Positions 24,009 to 36,200 of a stretch of 64,000 bases of DNA are shown here, in pieces. The position numbers and the translations under genes are program-made. Location: contig NC_046610.1 in NCBI RefSeq assembly GCF_900324465.2, positions 20,195,824 through 20,259,823 on the forward strand, given 5' to 3'. Within the stretch, counting starts at the first letter, position 1, and each line of letters begins with the position of its first letter. The stretch is from Anabas testudineus. Its lineage: Eukaryota; Chordata; Actinopteri; Anabantiformes; Anabantidae. The notes below the pieces were generated by a model. It was not told the origin of the DNA. It searched no databases and saw nothing but the letters and a program-made list of their open reading frames with translations.

Positions 24009-26566
24009 TCAGAGGTGGATTGAGGAGAAAAGCTTCCTGGGAACTCCACAGTCTGTCAGTTTTTCTGCGAGGGCCTGTTGTGGAGTTTCATTTCTAAAGG
24101 GAGCATTGTTCTCTTTGTCGACCAACAGACCTCCATAACACTTTCTACACACTGCCTGATACTTGTCAGCTCCACCGATCACTTCCACCTGCAGCAAAAA
24201 CACAGTTTACTAGTTATAAACATGTTCAAAGAGTGAGATATTCTTCATAGTGGGGAAAAAAAAAAAAAAAAAAAAGATTGGCTGCAACACATATCAGTAA
24301 AAATAACCACCACAAACTTTTGTGCTCCGACTCCCTTTATGGACAACATATTGTCTTCAAGACTAAGGTTTTGCCTCCTCACCTCCTTCTCTGCTCCTAT
24401 CCTCTTGGTGTAGGCAGCTTCTTTGTAACACTGCATGCATACAGCATGGAGCTTCACTACACTCTCCGCAAGAGGGACGAGGTTCAGGATGTTTCCAAAT
24501 GGCTACAAGAATGCACAGAACAGCAGAAAAGTGGTGAACAACGTCTAACTGCATTACAAGGACAGAACAAGACACACTATAGTGAGGAATAGTGGGAACA
24601 TATAACACTGTTATTGTGCTGCTCATGCAGATTGTTCAGTCCTTCCTTCAAAATATGTTCATTGTTTTGGACATGTTGAGATGTCAGTACTAAATGTGAT
24701 CAATCTGCTCCTGCAGCATCTATTATCCAGTCTGAAATGTCAGTGTACACCAGTATTATGCCAAAGTGTGAGACAGACAATCACCTTTCTCTGGAAGGTT
24801 GCATCCAAAGCAGCCACAATGATTACCTTCCCCAAATTAGCCATCTCTTCACAGAACTCCACTACATCTGGAAACTAAAATCAGACAAAAGAAGCCCAGA
24901 TTTAGTGAGGATGTCAAATATCCCAGCCTGATTTGAATCAGTCTGGATCTTAAAAGTGACCTCAACATAAGTCCAGAGGTTAAGCCTGCCGTAGTCTCTA
25001 AAAAGATGAACAGTAACTTGTGTAAACTAGAAAAAGGCAGGAACATATACAGTATACACACTTACAAACTGTCCTTCATCAATTCCAATGACACAGGCTT
25101 GCAGGGCCAGAGACTTCACATCTACCAGACAATTGGCTGGTATCGCTGCCATTGTGTTTCTAAAGGATAAAAATAAAGAAAAATAAAATATATATTTTTC
25201 AGTTACCTTGCTTGATGCCTTTCACAAAATAGGTTCAAATTTTAGCATACAAATACAAACTGCTTTAAAACTCTCCTCTAAAAAGGAGTGACCACTAGAG
25301 GTCAGCTTTTGCTCAGGTATCAGGAATCAAACAGGTGAAAGATTTTTTTAAAGCACCTCATGCAATTCTGATTTCTTTTCATTAAAATTCAAATGTGCTC
25401 TTCAGACAAGCAGTTAATAGCTGTATTTGCTTAGTACACATACCATACCTGTGAAGTGGCAGACTTAAATTAAATTTTGTTATGTTTTACCCCAACTCTT
25501 TGTAGTAAAGTATGTCCACCATATGATGTTACAGCTCGCATTGTATCAGTTAGGTTTGGAAAATAGCATGCATGTCTGTGCATTAATCCAAACTTTACTG
25601 ACAAAGGCTGATCACGTCTGTTTGTTTTACAACTTCCACAACCACACATACAAAAATATTTCAATGTAGGAAACTCAGAGGTAAAGAAACACAGTGGTCT
25701 TACTTGTCATGTGTAGCCATGCCTTTGTCAGAATAACGTGTGTCTTTGGCATATTTAATCACTAAGCAGTGGTACTGGGCTATCTGGAAACGGCGCACTC
25801 TCCTCATCAGTTCAGTGCTGCAAAGTAAAGGACAGACATCAGTGAAACCCACTGTACATTTTGTACATTCATCATAATAATAATAATAAATAATATGAAG
25901 AAGAAGAATATGGCAGCGCCCTTTCTCATAATACCATATTAGAAACTTGTTGATACTTGACTACGCATGTGGTGATGACCGCTATAAAACATGTTTTATG
26001 TTTTGTTATTCTGTGCAAAATCAGTGTGAAGTAGACCTGATATAGCAGGTGGTAACATACAAAGCATCAAATGGTTTGTTTATAACAGAGTCAAACAAAG
26101 TCTATGAATGAGAGGTGGGTGAACAATACAATTTGGCGGGATGTTGAAGTCTGGGCGGACTCCGTGACAGCGTTGTTGTCTTAACATGGATTCCAAAACT
26201 GAATATAAATGACAAGTGTACTTGCAAACAGACCATATGCTTTTATGTTTGTGAAGAGAAAAACTCACCTTTTGCCTGAAAACATCGGTCCAAAGATGAC
26301 CTGCAAACGAAAGCAGAGAGGCTGTTACGGAGGAAGCTAATAACTTAAGATCAACTTTACATTAAGACACATTAATGTTTACAAATACAGCCTTCTCCTA
26401 ACAATATTAACCTTGAGTCTCTGAAGTTAGTTCAGCTTAGCTAGGTTAAGATACCGCGTTTGCTAATTAGGAGAATAACATTAGTTAGTGTAATACAAAC
26501 CTGTATTTGTCCCCGGGCTTTCCTCGGTGAGTTAGGAAAGATTCTTGGAAAGTCCACACAGTCCAT
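24009..26566 (-). CDS. tk1: Thymidine kinase 1, cytosolic
   Basis: Seven exons (transcript order): 26566-26501, 26300-26269, 25817-25704, 25159-25066, 24874-24785, 24502-24383, 24188-24009; 696 nt, 231 aa (human 234). Phosphorylates thymidine to dTMP in the S-phase salvage pathway. Visible motifs: P-loop GPMFSGKS across exons 2-3; GIDEGQF at the end of exon 4, with the catalytic glutamate; zinc-binding cysteine pairs in CMQCY (exon 6) and CRKCYGG (exon 7). The lasso-type substrate loop lies in exon 6. The C-terminus contains DKENNAP, a KEN box equivalent to the human degron that APC/C-Cdh1 uses to destroy TK1 at mitotic exit. The start [14 protein letters not shown] sits after a CCAAT/E2F-type promoter. 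All exon phases close. Head-to-head with afmid, as in mammals. Confidence 0.96.
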
Positions 26567-26659
26567 TTTATATTTAAAGAGGCTACACTTCAAAAACTAT
26601 AAAAATTAAACAATAAATCAGTCGTATCACTAATTTAAAGTCTAACAAGCAGCAGCAGA

Positions 26660-26800
26660 CACAGTTGAATGTGGCGCGCAGAGGCTGTCGGGGTCTATAT
26701 CCTCCAACCAACCAATGAGCGCAGAGTCACGTGACAAATTCAACCAAACAGCTTCAGCCTCTCCGGCGCCATCACTGCCGACCAATCAGAGCACAGAGCG
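26660..26800 (-). promoter_or_regulatory. tk1 promoter: CCAAT boxes, E2F-like and CACGTG elements
   Basis: Upstream of the tk1 ATG lie two CCAAT motifs (26712-26716 and 26782-26786; inverted ATTGG in gene orientation), an E2F-like TGGCGCGC (26672-26679) and a palindromic TCACGTGAC (26727-26735). Inverted CCAAT boxes and E2F control are known for mammalian TK1 promoters. Use of these exact sites is inferred. Confidence 0.5.
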
Positions 26801-26819
26801 TCGTGGCCGCGCATATCCG

Positions 26820-28025
26820 GGAAAAGAACAACAAATAAGAGCTCAAACTTTAATATGTCTCAAATAAAGCATGTTGCTGAGCTGTTGGTGTCCAAACATC
26901 ACAATCGAAACACCAACTTTGCACATTTGAACAACTTTTAGTCCTGCCAAATAGCAAAACTGTAATTTGAATTTTAAAAATTGTATTCTGTATTTAAAAG
27001 TTTTTATGTTCTGCCAGAAATGTGATTTAGTCTATAGGGTGCCTGTATGATAAATAAAAGAGGCCTTCAGTGTTCAGCTTTCTTGTCGAGATGTGATAAT
27101 CTTAAAACCGCTCAGAAAGCCATGATATACCAAAAACACACAGTGAATTCAAAGTTTTACCGACTTTAGTATTCCCTGTGCACCTTATCAAACTCTCAAA
27201 GCATCAATTTAGGTTACACACTCTAATATCACAAGCCACAAATCAGTTGATGCAGTGAGGGATCACTCAAATACAGTTTTAGAGTTTATATTTCACTTCC
27301 CACAGAGTAGCTGCACTGGAATCACTGTATGACTGAAACCTGTTTGTAATGATCACATGTTTGTATGGAAGTTTTTCAGTGTCATAATTCAAATGGCAAT
27401 TCATGTGAATTTTTCAGGTCCTTTCTGCCTTAGATGTTTAATAATTCCTTTAATATCCTATGATATCCCCAATATGAAATGCTACTGAATAATCTTTGTT
27501 TAAAACATCTAATCACATAAACTGAGGATTAAATTGGCACGCTTTATATTGAATTGCCAATTGAAAAATGCATTTTTGAATTACATTTTCAAATTGCACA
27601 TTAAATTGCCAACTGCAAAATGCATTTTTAAAATTGCACATTGAATTGCCGAATGCAAAATGGATTGCCATTTAAATTAAAAAGACCAAAAAACCCATGG
27701 CGACCCATGCAATTGATTTAGATTTTATTTCAAGTTTTAATTAAAGAAATGGAGAAATACATTACCGCTCTTAGCAATGAATGGCCAATTGTAAAATGCA
27801 TTGTCAAATTGTATGATAAAAATCACATATTGAATTGCCAGTTGACAAATGATTTGCCTTTTGAACTCTGACACTAGAAAACCTCCACACCCTGAGACTG
27901 GTTTAAAAACAGGTGAACTTTGTGTTGAGCCGTGAACTCATCAGTCTGAAGTTCACTGCTGTACCACCGCAGTGTACGTGCTGGGGTTTTCTGTCTGGAA
28001 TAAGTCACTTAAAAAGGTTAAAACG
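26820..28025. other. Spacer between head-to-head tk1 and afmid
   Basis: A/T-rich, without ORFs of conserved look. Its main content is the degenerate tandem array at 27535-27860. Confidence 0.6.
27535..27860. repeat. Degenerate A/T-rich tandem array with ATTGCCAATTG/ATGCATTTT units
   Basis: Recurring blocks resembling TTGAATTGCCAATTG, AAAATGCATTTT and AAATTGCACATT appear at least five times in both spaced and partly inverted forms. A related piece occurs near 27390-27410. There is no coding capacity. Confidence 0.6.
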
Positions 28026-29898
28026 ATGCACTGGACTGAATTGGAAAAAGAAGTAAGTCTGAACTCGGGTGATATTTCTTTTTACTTTCTGTGAGCAGTG
28101 GCGGTAGCGGACGCTACGTTCGCTAACCTAGCTGTAGCTTGTGGTAGCCTTGCTAGCTAGTGCTAACTAACGCAACTTAACGTAACGCTTTTAATTTCAC
28201 ATCACTTTGTTTTACAATAACCATAAGCATAACCACAGTTATTCCTACTTTGACAACAATTTACGTAGCTTGGACTAACGCCCTGACCAGAGCAGAGGGC
28301 TGACAGCAGCAGGGGAGGGCGCTGTTCACCGTGTTTACAGTGCTTCTCTCCGGCTCATGGAGGTTGGTGTGTCGGCTTTCATGGCCGCCTGGTTCTCAGC
28401 AGTCTCTCTCCATCCGACAGGAGCTTGAAAGGCAGTTCTCACCCAGCCGGTGGTCGCACAGGATGTCTGCAGACGACGTGATCAAGGCCCATGTGACGGC
28501 TTTAAAGGAAGGTCGGTCTGTTTTGAAGCTACATGTTTATCTGCAATAATACACAGATAGCCGGTTGGGGCGGACAGACAGGCCACAGGTTGCTTCATGA
28601 CCACCTGTTTCAGATCCTAAATCCTCGACACAATCTGTTTTCCCTGTCGTGCACCTGTTGGATAGTTGAGATACGAGATATTCTGACAGATAATACGGAG
28701 GCTGATAGTTTACACCACACTGCTCGGTGTAGTTTATGATTTAAAAGCCATACAATTACATATCAGTCATTTTTTTAACAACTCCAGAACAACATCAGAG
28801 CCCTATCACATACAGTATACAATATATGTATATCATCTAATCCCCTACTGTCTGTGATAATGTCCTCAGGTACGAAGAAAGCCCGTGATCTGGCTCAAAC
28901 TTTACTCGATGTACCATACGGGGAGGGAGATGGAGAGAAACTAGATGTCTACGTACCCAACACCAGCTCTTTGGGTATGGATGTGTGTGACTGCCATTAC
29001 GGCACACCACACTGATACCTTAAATAGGCTAAAGCTGTGACACTTAAAAAGGTCTCATCTCTTTTCTTTTTCAGATGTTCCTCTTGTTATTTATCTACAT
29101 GGAGGCTACTGGCAGTTTCTCAGGTATAGTGTTATGCTCTCAAAGGTCTCTCAATTGTAGCATATACATAAAACCTGTTCATGTTTTTAATGCTGATGCT
29201 TTGTGCTCACACAGCAAGGAGGAGTCTGGATTTATGGCTGTTCCACTTGTTGAAAAAGGTGTCGTGGTGGTTGCTGTCGGCTATGACATAGCCCCCAAAG
29301 GTAGTCTTTTTATTTGAAAGTTGTTTCTATTATTTTTGAAAGACAATGTCAGTTTCACCCCTACTGTGATCTTTCATGTTCCTTTCAGGTAACATGGACC
29401 TGATGGTGTCTCAAGTACGCAAGAGTGTTGTGTCTGTTATTGAGCAGTATTCTCATATCAGGTACCAGTGCTTATCAGCCTGTTATGATTGTCCCCTCAT
29501 TATGAAGAGCTAAAATGTCACCATCTCTGTCATTAATCCACAGTGTTTCTTTATGTGTTTTATCAAATCTTTATGATGTATCACTTAGTGCTCTGTATCT
29601 GTGTGGTCACTCTGCTGGGGCTCACCTGACTGCGATGATCCTCTCCACTGATTGGTCACAGTACAACATCACCCCTCAGATCAAAGGTGAGGTCAGTCAG
29701 TCAGTCAGCAATAGATATAGCAGATAATTATGATGACTGATCAATCAATTACATACTGAAGAAGTGTCATAGCAATACATATGAAATATACAGTACTGTG
29801 TGTGCGTGTGCGTGTGTGTGTGCGTGTGTGTGTGCGTGTGTGTGTGCGTGTGTGCGTGCGTGTGTGCGTGCGTGTGTGTGTGCGTGTGTGTGTGTGCG

Positions 29899-29930
<32 letters not shown>

Positions 29931-31159
29931 CGTGTGTGTGTGCGCGTGTGTGTGTGCGCGTGTGTGTGTGCGCGTGTGTGTGTGCGCGTGTGTGTGTGCG
30001 CGTGTGTGTGTGCGTGTGCGTGCGTGTGCGTGTGTGCGTGTGTGCGTGCGTGTGTTAATATGAGAGAGAGAGAAGACCCCTTATGTAATTTTCTATTGTT
30101 TCCAGGTGCTTTTCTTGTGAGTGGTATTTATGACCTCCTGCCCATCCTGTCCACCTATGTCAATGAACCCTTGAAGATGACAGAGTATGTAGATGGAAAC
30201 CTTTAGTGCAATTGTCATTATGTCCGTGTAGATAAATTGTTAACACTAGAAATCAGCTGGGAGAGATGGGAATGGTAACACCAGAGGAATGCTATAGCTA
30301 CTGTATGTGGTCTGTCCTTTTACAATGGCTAAAATCTTAATAATTTTAATCTCTTCTATATTATCTAGTGTTCTTTGCACATTAAATACCAATATAGAAT
30401 AACAATAACATGATGTTGTGAAGTTCCCTTTTTAAAAATTTTTTTTTTTTTTGTAGTAACCCATTCGTAACCCATGTGTGACTATAAATGCCAGTTTCTG
30501 TGAGAGCATCATGGGCACAACAGTAGTGATCGTCATTGTGAACTGTACATGTAAATGTCCGTTTGTATGTGTGTCTTCTGCTGGTCTGTTGTGCCAGTCA
30601 GTGTCTGACTCCTCTGTCTTTTGGGTGTCTATTCTTGGTAGGGAGGTGGCGGTTAGAAACAGTCCCAGCAAGCTGGTTCCTCAGCTCAAACTCTCCTCCT
30701 CCAACTGCAGCATTGTTGTGGCCGTCGCTGAGAATGACTCGCCGGAGTTTCGCAAGCAGTCAGAAGAATATTACAAAGTCAGTGCTGCTGATACAGCAGG
30801 GACACCATTTGTTACTGTGGATAATCATTTTATATATATTTATATGTATAATGTGAGTGGGTGGGTGTGCGTGTGTGTTTGTAAATTGTGTAATGTTCCT
30901 TACCCCTTAGCTATACCTCTTTCTTGTGGCTTTTAAGATTTTAGAAACATCTGGACTGAATGTGACTTTGGAGGATGTTGCAAACACAGACCACTTCAGT
31001 ATTATTGAGCAGCTGGTAGATGGAGATTATCACCTTACAAAGGTACTCAGCACAAACTTCAAATAATTTGATATCGTTAAAATGCATTATTGACAAACAG
31101 CCTGTTTGAATTTCTTTCTTTCTCTATAGCTTCTCTTGAAGATGATGGGAAAGAGCTGA
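28026..31159 (+). CDS. afmid: Arylformamidase (kynurenine formamidase)
   Basis: Eleven exons: 28026-28052, 28421-28511, 28870-28974, 29075-29123, 29215-29300, 29389-29461, 29589-29686, 30106-30184, 30642-30777, 30938-31042, 31130-31159; 879 nt, 292 aa (human 303). Hydrolyses N-formyl-L-kynurenine to kynurenine and formate in tryptophan breakdown. The alpha/beta-hydrolase features are complete: oxyanion-hole HGGYW (exon 4), nucleophile elbow GHSAGAH (exon 7), acid Asp in ENDSPEF (exon 9) and His in TDHFSI (exon 10). N-terminal FSPSRW matches the family's CPSRW stretch, and YGIAPKG appears here as YDIAPKG. It neighbours tk1 in divergent orientation. Intron 7 carries a 260-bp TG/CG microsatellite. 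AATAAA is seen at 31932-31937. Confidence 0.95.
29799..30056. repeat. Compound TG/CG alternating microsatellite in afmid intron 7
   Basis: About 260 bp of almost pure alternating purine-pyrimidine (TGTGCG, TGCG, TGTGTG units), open in several frames as Cys/Val repeats that are not genes. The 3' acceptor of intron 7 follows 48 bp later. Confidence 0.95.
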
Positions 31160-33285
31160 GGTGTTTGATCGTCATCTAATATCAACATACAGTAGAATAT
31201 AGTTTTAATGTTCACCTCTCAACAGAGTCATCATGAATTGATACTAACACAGGATGCATTCTTTTAGGTTTGTACTAAGGTAAATGTACAATTTCTGTCC
31301 AATTTGGTTGATCAACATTAATGTGTAATTGATTGTTTTTAATTGTCTAGTTTACTGTTTCGTTTTTTTAAAATTAACTCAAGACTGTAGTTACTGTTGT
31401 CACGAAATATCCTAAAAAAGCCTCTTGTGTTTTAACTACATTAACATTTACTGAAAATGTTGCGTGCCTAAAACTGAGCCACTTCGAGGCTGACGATTAT
31501 ACAAGTGTTAAACCTGCTCATATTCATTTGTCAACAGAATATTTAACAATCACAATGCACAATTGTCAGAAAGTACTGTTTTGTTTTCTTTTTTGTATCA
31601 CAACTTTATGTCCACAGACAATAATAGTAGGTTGTGTCAAAAATACTGACAGAAGTTTACGTAGCTTTATATTGTAACTTCCATAATATTGTTACTTCAC
31701 ATGGGGGATTTTAATGCATAGTCCACTCTTGGTAAATTGGTAAAAATAATTGAAACATGATTAACACTTTTTATTTGATCCAGAATACAGAGATAGATAT
31801 ATAAATATGCTATGTATAGATATTAAAATAGACATATTTTTAATGACTAAAGTGGCTACATTGTTACTGCTATCGTTTTTACGTTATTGTTTACACTAGA
31901 GTTTACTGTAAAATATAAAGGCAATCATCACAATAAATATTTATATTTCAGAATGGCAGTATTAACAAGTATGTGGGTGTGTGTTTGTAAATGAGATATA
32001 ATGTAATTTGATTGTCCTATCTACTGTATATAGCAGCTAGTGGAATATTATATTGCTCCCAGGTAAGACGCAACATTTCTCTTACCTTGGCATCACTCTT
32101 TTTGTTCATACTGGGCTCATGTGCAGCTTTTCAAATCAAGTCATATAAATTGAAATGGCACAAACAGCCTTGCAAAGAAAACATGGGTCATTGAACAGTG
32201 TAGCTAGATTAAGCAGTTACCCTCGGTTGGAGTACTTCTTTCACTTGAAGCAGTAAAGATTGTTTTGGTTGGTGATCATTTGGGCTTCTTTTTATCCCTT
32301 TTAGGTCAATTTCCCCAATGAAAAGTCAGGGTTTCTTCCAATAATTCCTTCTACCATTTAAGTAGTATGACTGAGATTAAAATGTATTGTCACTCAGCAT
32401 GCAGTGACTGGTAGCTAAAGGCACTTACAAACAAAAGATGTTTCAGAAGTACTTCAGAAGACTACAAACACATCAAAACTGTACTTGATTTTAAAGTACT
32501 TTTACTCCATTATAACTCAAAGTAAGCATTGCAGTTTTCACCCCCACTACATTTACCTGACAATTACTAGTTACTAATTACTATTAGTTACTAGTTTCTA
32601 GTTCTAATTACTAGTTTTCTTTTTTATATTTGCCATTTTCACCTCTAAAAATTCTTTGCAGTTTACAGATTAATGAGTAACACTAAATATTTCCCATATT
32701 CATGTAACTCAGAGCATTTCCTTTTTTACTGCTGCTAATGGGTAAATCTTTGAATAGAAGAAATTAATTTATCTTTTTCAAATTAAATGAGCAGTAAGGT
32801 TTTTATAGTAGTTCACATGTTGAATCATGTACATGAATAAAGGTTTAGATTTCTGCAGTAGCCTTATGTTTAAACCCCTTTTTTATAGCACTGCTGTGTA
32901 AGTATGTGTAGTTCTGAGGATCAGATGTGGTACTTTTACTGCAGTACTTGAGTACTTCTGCCACGTTTGTCCTGACTGAGACTGAGAGGAGATCTTTTTA
33001 TTATAGTAATGTTGTGTCTGTCTACTTGTAACCCTACAAATCAAACACAGGACTGGAGCCACAAAGAGCATTAATCATTAATGCAGGTTCCCTACTCAGT
33101 ATAAGTGTTTCTTAGGGACTTTTTTCGATGTTGCCACTGCTGTAACTTCTCGTCAGAAGTGGCCTGAAAGCTTTCGACACTTCGGGGAGCTGGACTCTAA
33201 CGTGACGTCAGTCGGTCCCTGAAGGAGGAGCAGCGGTGGAGACGCTGCTAACTAACGGAGACTGGTGTTACACAGCCCATCAGAG
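31160..33285 (+). other. afmid 3' UTR and intergenic region before cant1
   Basis: A/T-rich. The likely afmid polyadenylation signal is AATAAA at 31932-31937, with another near 32836. A cluster of ACTAGT/TTACTAG repeats sits at 32565-32625. No gene is seen. The last 150 bp are the cant1 promoter. Confidence 0.5.
33203..33210 (+). promoter_or_regulatory. Palindromic CRE in the cant1 promoter
   Basis: Perfect TGACGTCA, 76 bp upstream of the proposed cant1 ATG in a GC-richer stretch (33130-33285). CREB/ATF binding is inferred from the motif. Confidence 0.5.
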
Positions 33286-36200
33286 ATGGTCAGCCGAGCG
33301 GAGAGGAGGTCCAGGTAAGCCCGAACTCAGAGAAAGTCACGGTATAAAGACCTGATCGACGCTTCACTCAGTCTAAACATTAGACCTCATGTTTATGCTA
33401 AGTGTCACAGAGCTTCATGCTACCAAGCTAGCGTTGCTAAGGTGACGTTAGCTAGCAGCATGGCTAACCGGTGTTTTTATTTCTTGTAGCCTATAAGCAA
33501 ATGTTAAACGGACAATGGTCTTGTTCACTTGTAAGTCCACATTAAGACCTTTAGTGTGATGAAATGGTTCACGGTTGTCGGGTGTAACATCATGTTCGTT
33601 AAAGCCGGGGTTGAAGTGCTGCCGGGTGGTTTGCTCTGTCTTCGTGGCTGTCTGGACACACAGGGACTGTTGTCTGAGCTGCTCCGAGAAAAGACTTTCT
33701 GCTGTCGGACACTGATGAGGACAGACACTACAACAAGTTGAACTTAGTCCAGGAAGTTGTTCGTTAAAATGATCAGTCCCGAGGGACTTGACTGTCTGCT
33801 AGAAGTTAACTATTTGTCTGCGTCTCTTACATCTTCTTTTGCTGTCAGGTTCAGGATCTGTTGATGGGAAAACTTGTTGAAGTTTGTTATGAACTTCAGT
33901 GTTTTATCCTAGTGACTGAGGTTCACACTCACCGTTAGATACATTAGGTACAGTTCACACATCACACATAGGCTGCATGAGGTGAATAACAAACTGATGC
34001 CAAGTGAACAAATGCAGCATGAAAGTTTACTTTTTAGTAGTTTTGGTGGATAAACAAAACAAATTGGATTTCTTTTTGTAATTAAATAACTTTCTGTTGA
34101 TTGACATTGATTTAAGGGTTAATATGAAAACAGTGGATGTCACACAGCTGCACATACTATGAGGACTGTTGCCAGAGCACAGGAAACAGACTGCAGACAC
34201 AGACACAAATGTCTTTAAACCATCTAGTGAAACATTAAACTTCAGTGTTCTGGCCGGGGCTTAATCCAACTAATTTTTAAATTTCATGTCCAACGTGTTC
34301 CTCCTGATTGTACCTTTTTATTTAATTTGAAACCTGTCTTTCATTCCTGGCTCAGTAAGAAGAAACTTGAGAAAGGGGGGAAAGGTGGAGACGTGGTGAG
34401 ATAGACATCAGTTATTCATGTGGGACAGAAGACACAAAAGGTTTCTCATGCGATGTGTGCAAAAAAGAACAGCATGTACATCAGAGTGTGTTCAGGGAAC
34501 GGACAAAGCAGGGATGCAAAATTAAATGCTTCATAGACACTTTATCGTGTATGTGTGCATGTGAGCATGTTGTTCAAGGGTTTTTAAGAGAGATGCTGAA
34601 AAGACACAGGGGTCAACTAATTGTTACCAGATGCAGGTGATGCAACATTTTGTTCTACTTAAGTACTACCAAATACTGTCTTCTGGCAAACTTAATACTA
34701 ACTCTTAGGTGTTCACATCTATGCTTTTATAACATGCTCCACAAAGTCCTAAGTGGAGTATTGCTTTTGGCTGCTGTTTGTTCTTTCCCAAACTGTTTGT
34801 TCATGTTGTTGTGGTTTCCAAAAGCTGATGATTTATCTGTGTAGTAATTTAAGCTGTAGTTCTATCATTTATGTGTAATTTACAGTGGCAATCAACTGCT
34901 CAGGATTTGATTCAGTTTGAAGCTGCATTTATTATCATTTCAGTGTCATGTAATATTGTTTTATAATCATACATGTCAATCTCAAGCGGTTGTATGTTAT
35001 TTCTGGGCAAATGGTTTCAGGAAATTGCTTTTTAAACTGCATGAAAAAAATAATGCATGTAGGCCAATCGAATCAAGTTTTTTTCTTTTTGTTTTTTTTT
35101 TTTTTCTCATTATCAAAAAATCACAAATTTGCCTCCAGTGGCTCTACATTCATACAAAATCATCTGTCCTTAAACCTTCGAATCAGATAATTAAAAATCC
35201 AACAGAAGAAAAAATGAAAGACCTCAGGAAGAGCAACAAAGGATGGATCAGACATATACACAATACCAATAGCAACCGCAATTTAATTTACATAAGTGCT
35301 GACTATCAGAATGACATTATTTCAACTCACAGGTTTCACCCACAGGACCTGTGTTACACAACTTCTTGTCCACTATGAAGCAGGGACACTGTAGTACTAC
35401 TGTACGCCTGCAAGAAAAAGATTAGTAATCCAAAGTAATGCAGAATTTTGGCTTATGATGTTACTTTATTTTGAAATTTTGCTATTAAACAGTTATTTTA
35501 CCAGGAGGTCACCGCATGTGACTCTGTAGAAGCGGTCTGAAGGAGCTCAACCTATGCCACAGCTGAAATGTATTTTCTGTATTTACCTGTTGGTCACCCT
35601 TGACAACGGAAGGGGGGTGTCACCTTGCCACAATTGTTTTCTCAACCAAGAACACATCTCATATTTCAGCAGGTATGATGTCTGCTGACATGTCATGGTG
35701 GCCCTTTAAAACCCAAAATACACAGAACAGCACATTTAAAACGTATAAAGAGGAGAACATTTCTGCATATTATATATATACACAGTTTTAGATTTGGACC
35801 TGGGTCCTTTTTTTAGCTTTATATGAATTCTTCAGTACATTATTCACATTGCAAACAGAGTCTACTACTAACGGGAGTCTACAGCAGGCATTGTCATTGA
35901 TACAATCACACATGAGTATTATGGAAATAGAGGACATTTTTCCTTGGGAACATTATTTCCAAATAAGAAGACACAGAGAAAACAATTGTGTTTTTAAGTT
36001 GATGACTGAGCATATTTCACTACCCAGTGTCTGCTAATTTTACTAAATGTAGAGAGGCCACAGGGTTTCCCACGGGACACAGAGATGATTAATAACCCAG
36101 ATCCTAACACATCTCGTCACATGAACAGTATGGGTAGTAGACAGTGACTTAAAACCTTGTATTTTCTGTGTGACACAACTAATTTCCTATAAAATAAAGA

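Noticed and set aside
29781-30206. Cys/Val repeat ORFs in three frames
   Set aside because: Products of the TG/CG microsatellite in afmid intron 7; only the last part overlaps true exon 8.
34917-35378. 153-aa ORF in cant1 intron 2
   Set aside because: Includes a poly-T stretch read as Phe; no conserved domain and no splice evidence.
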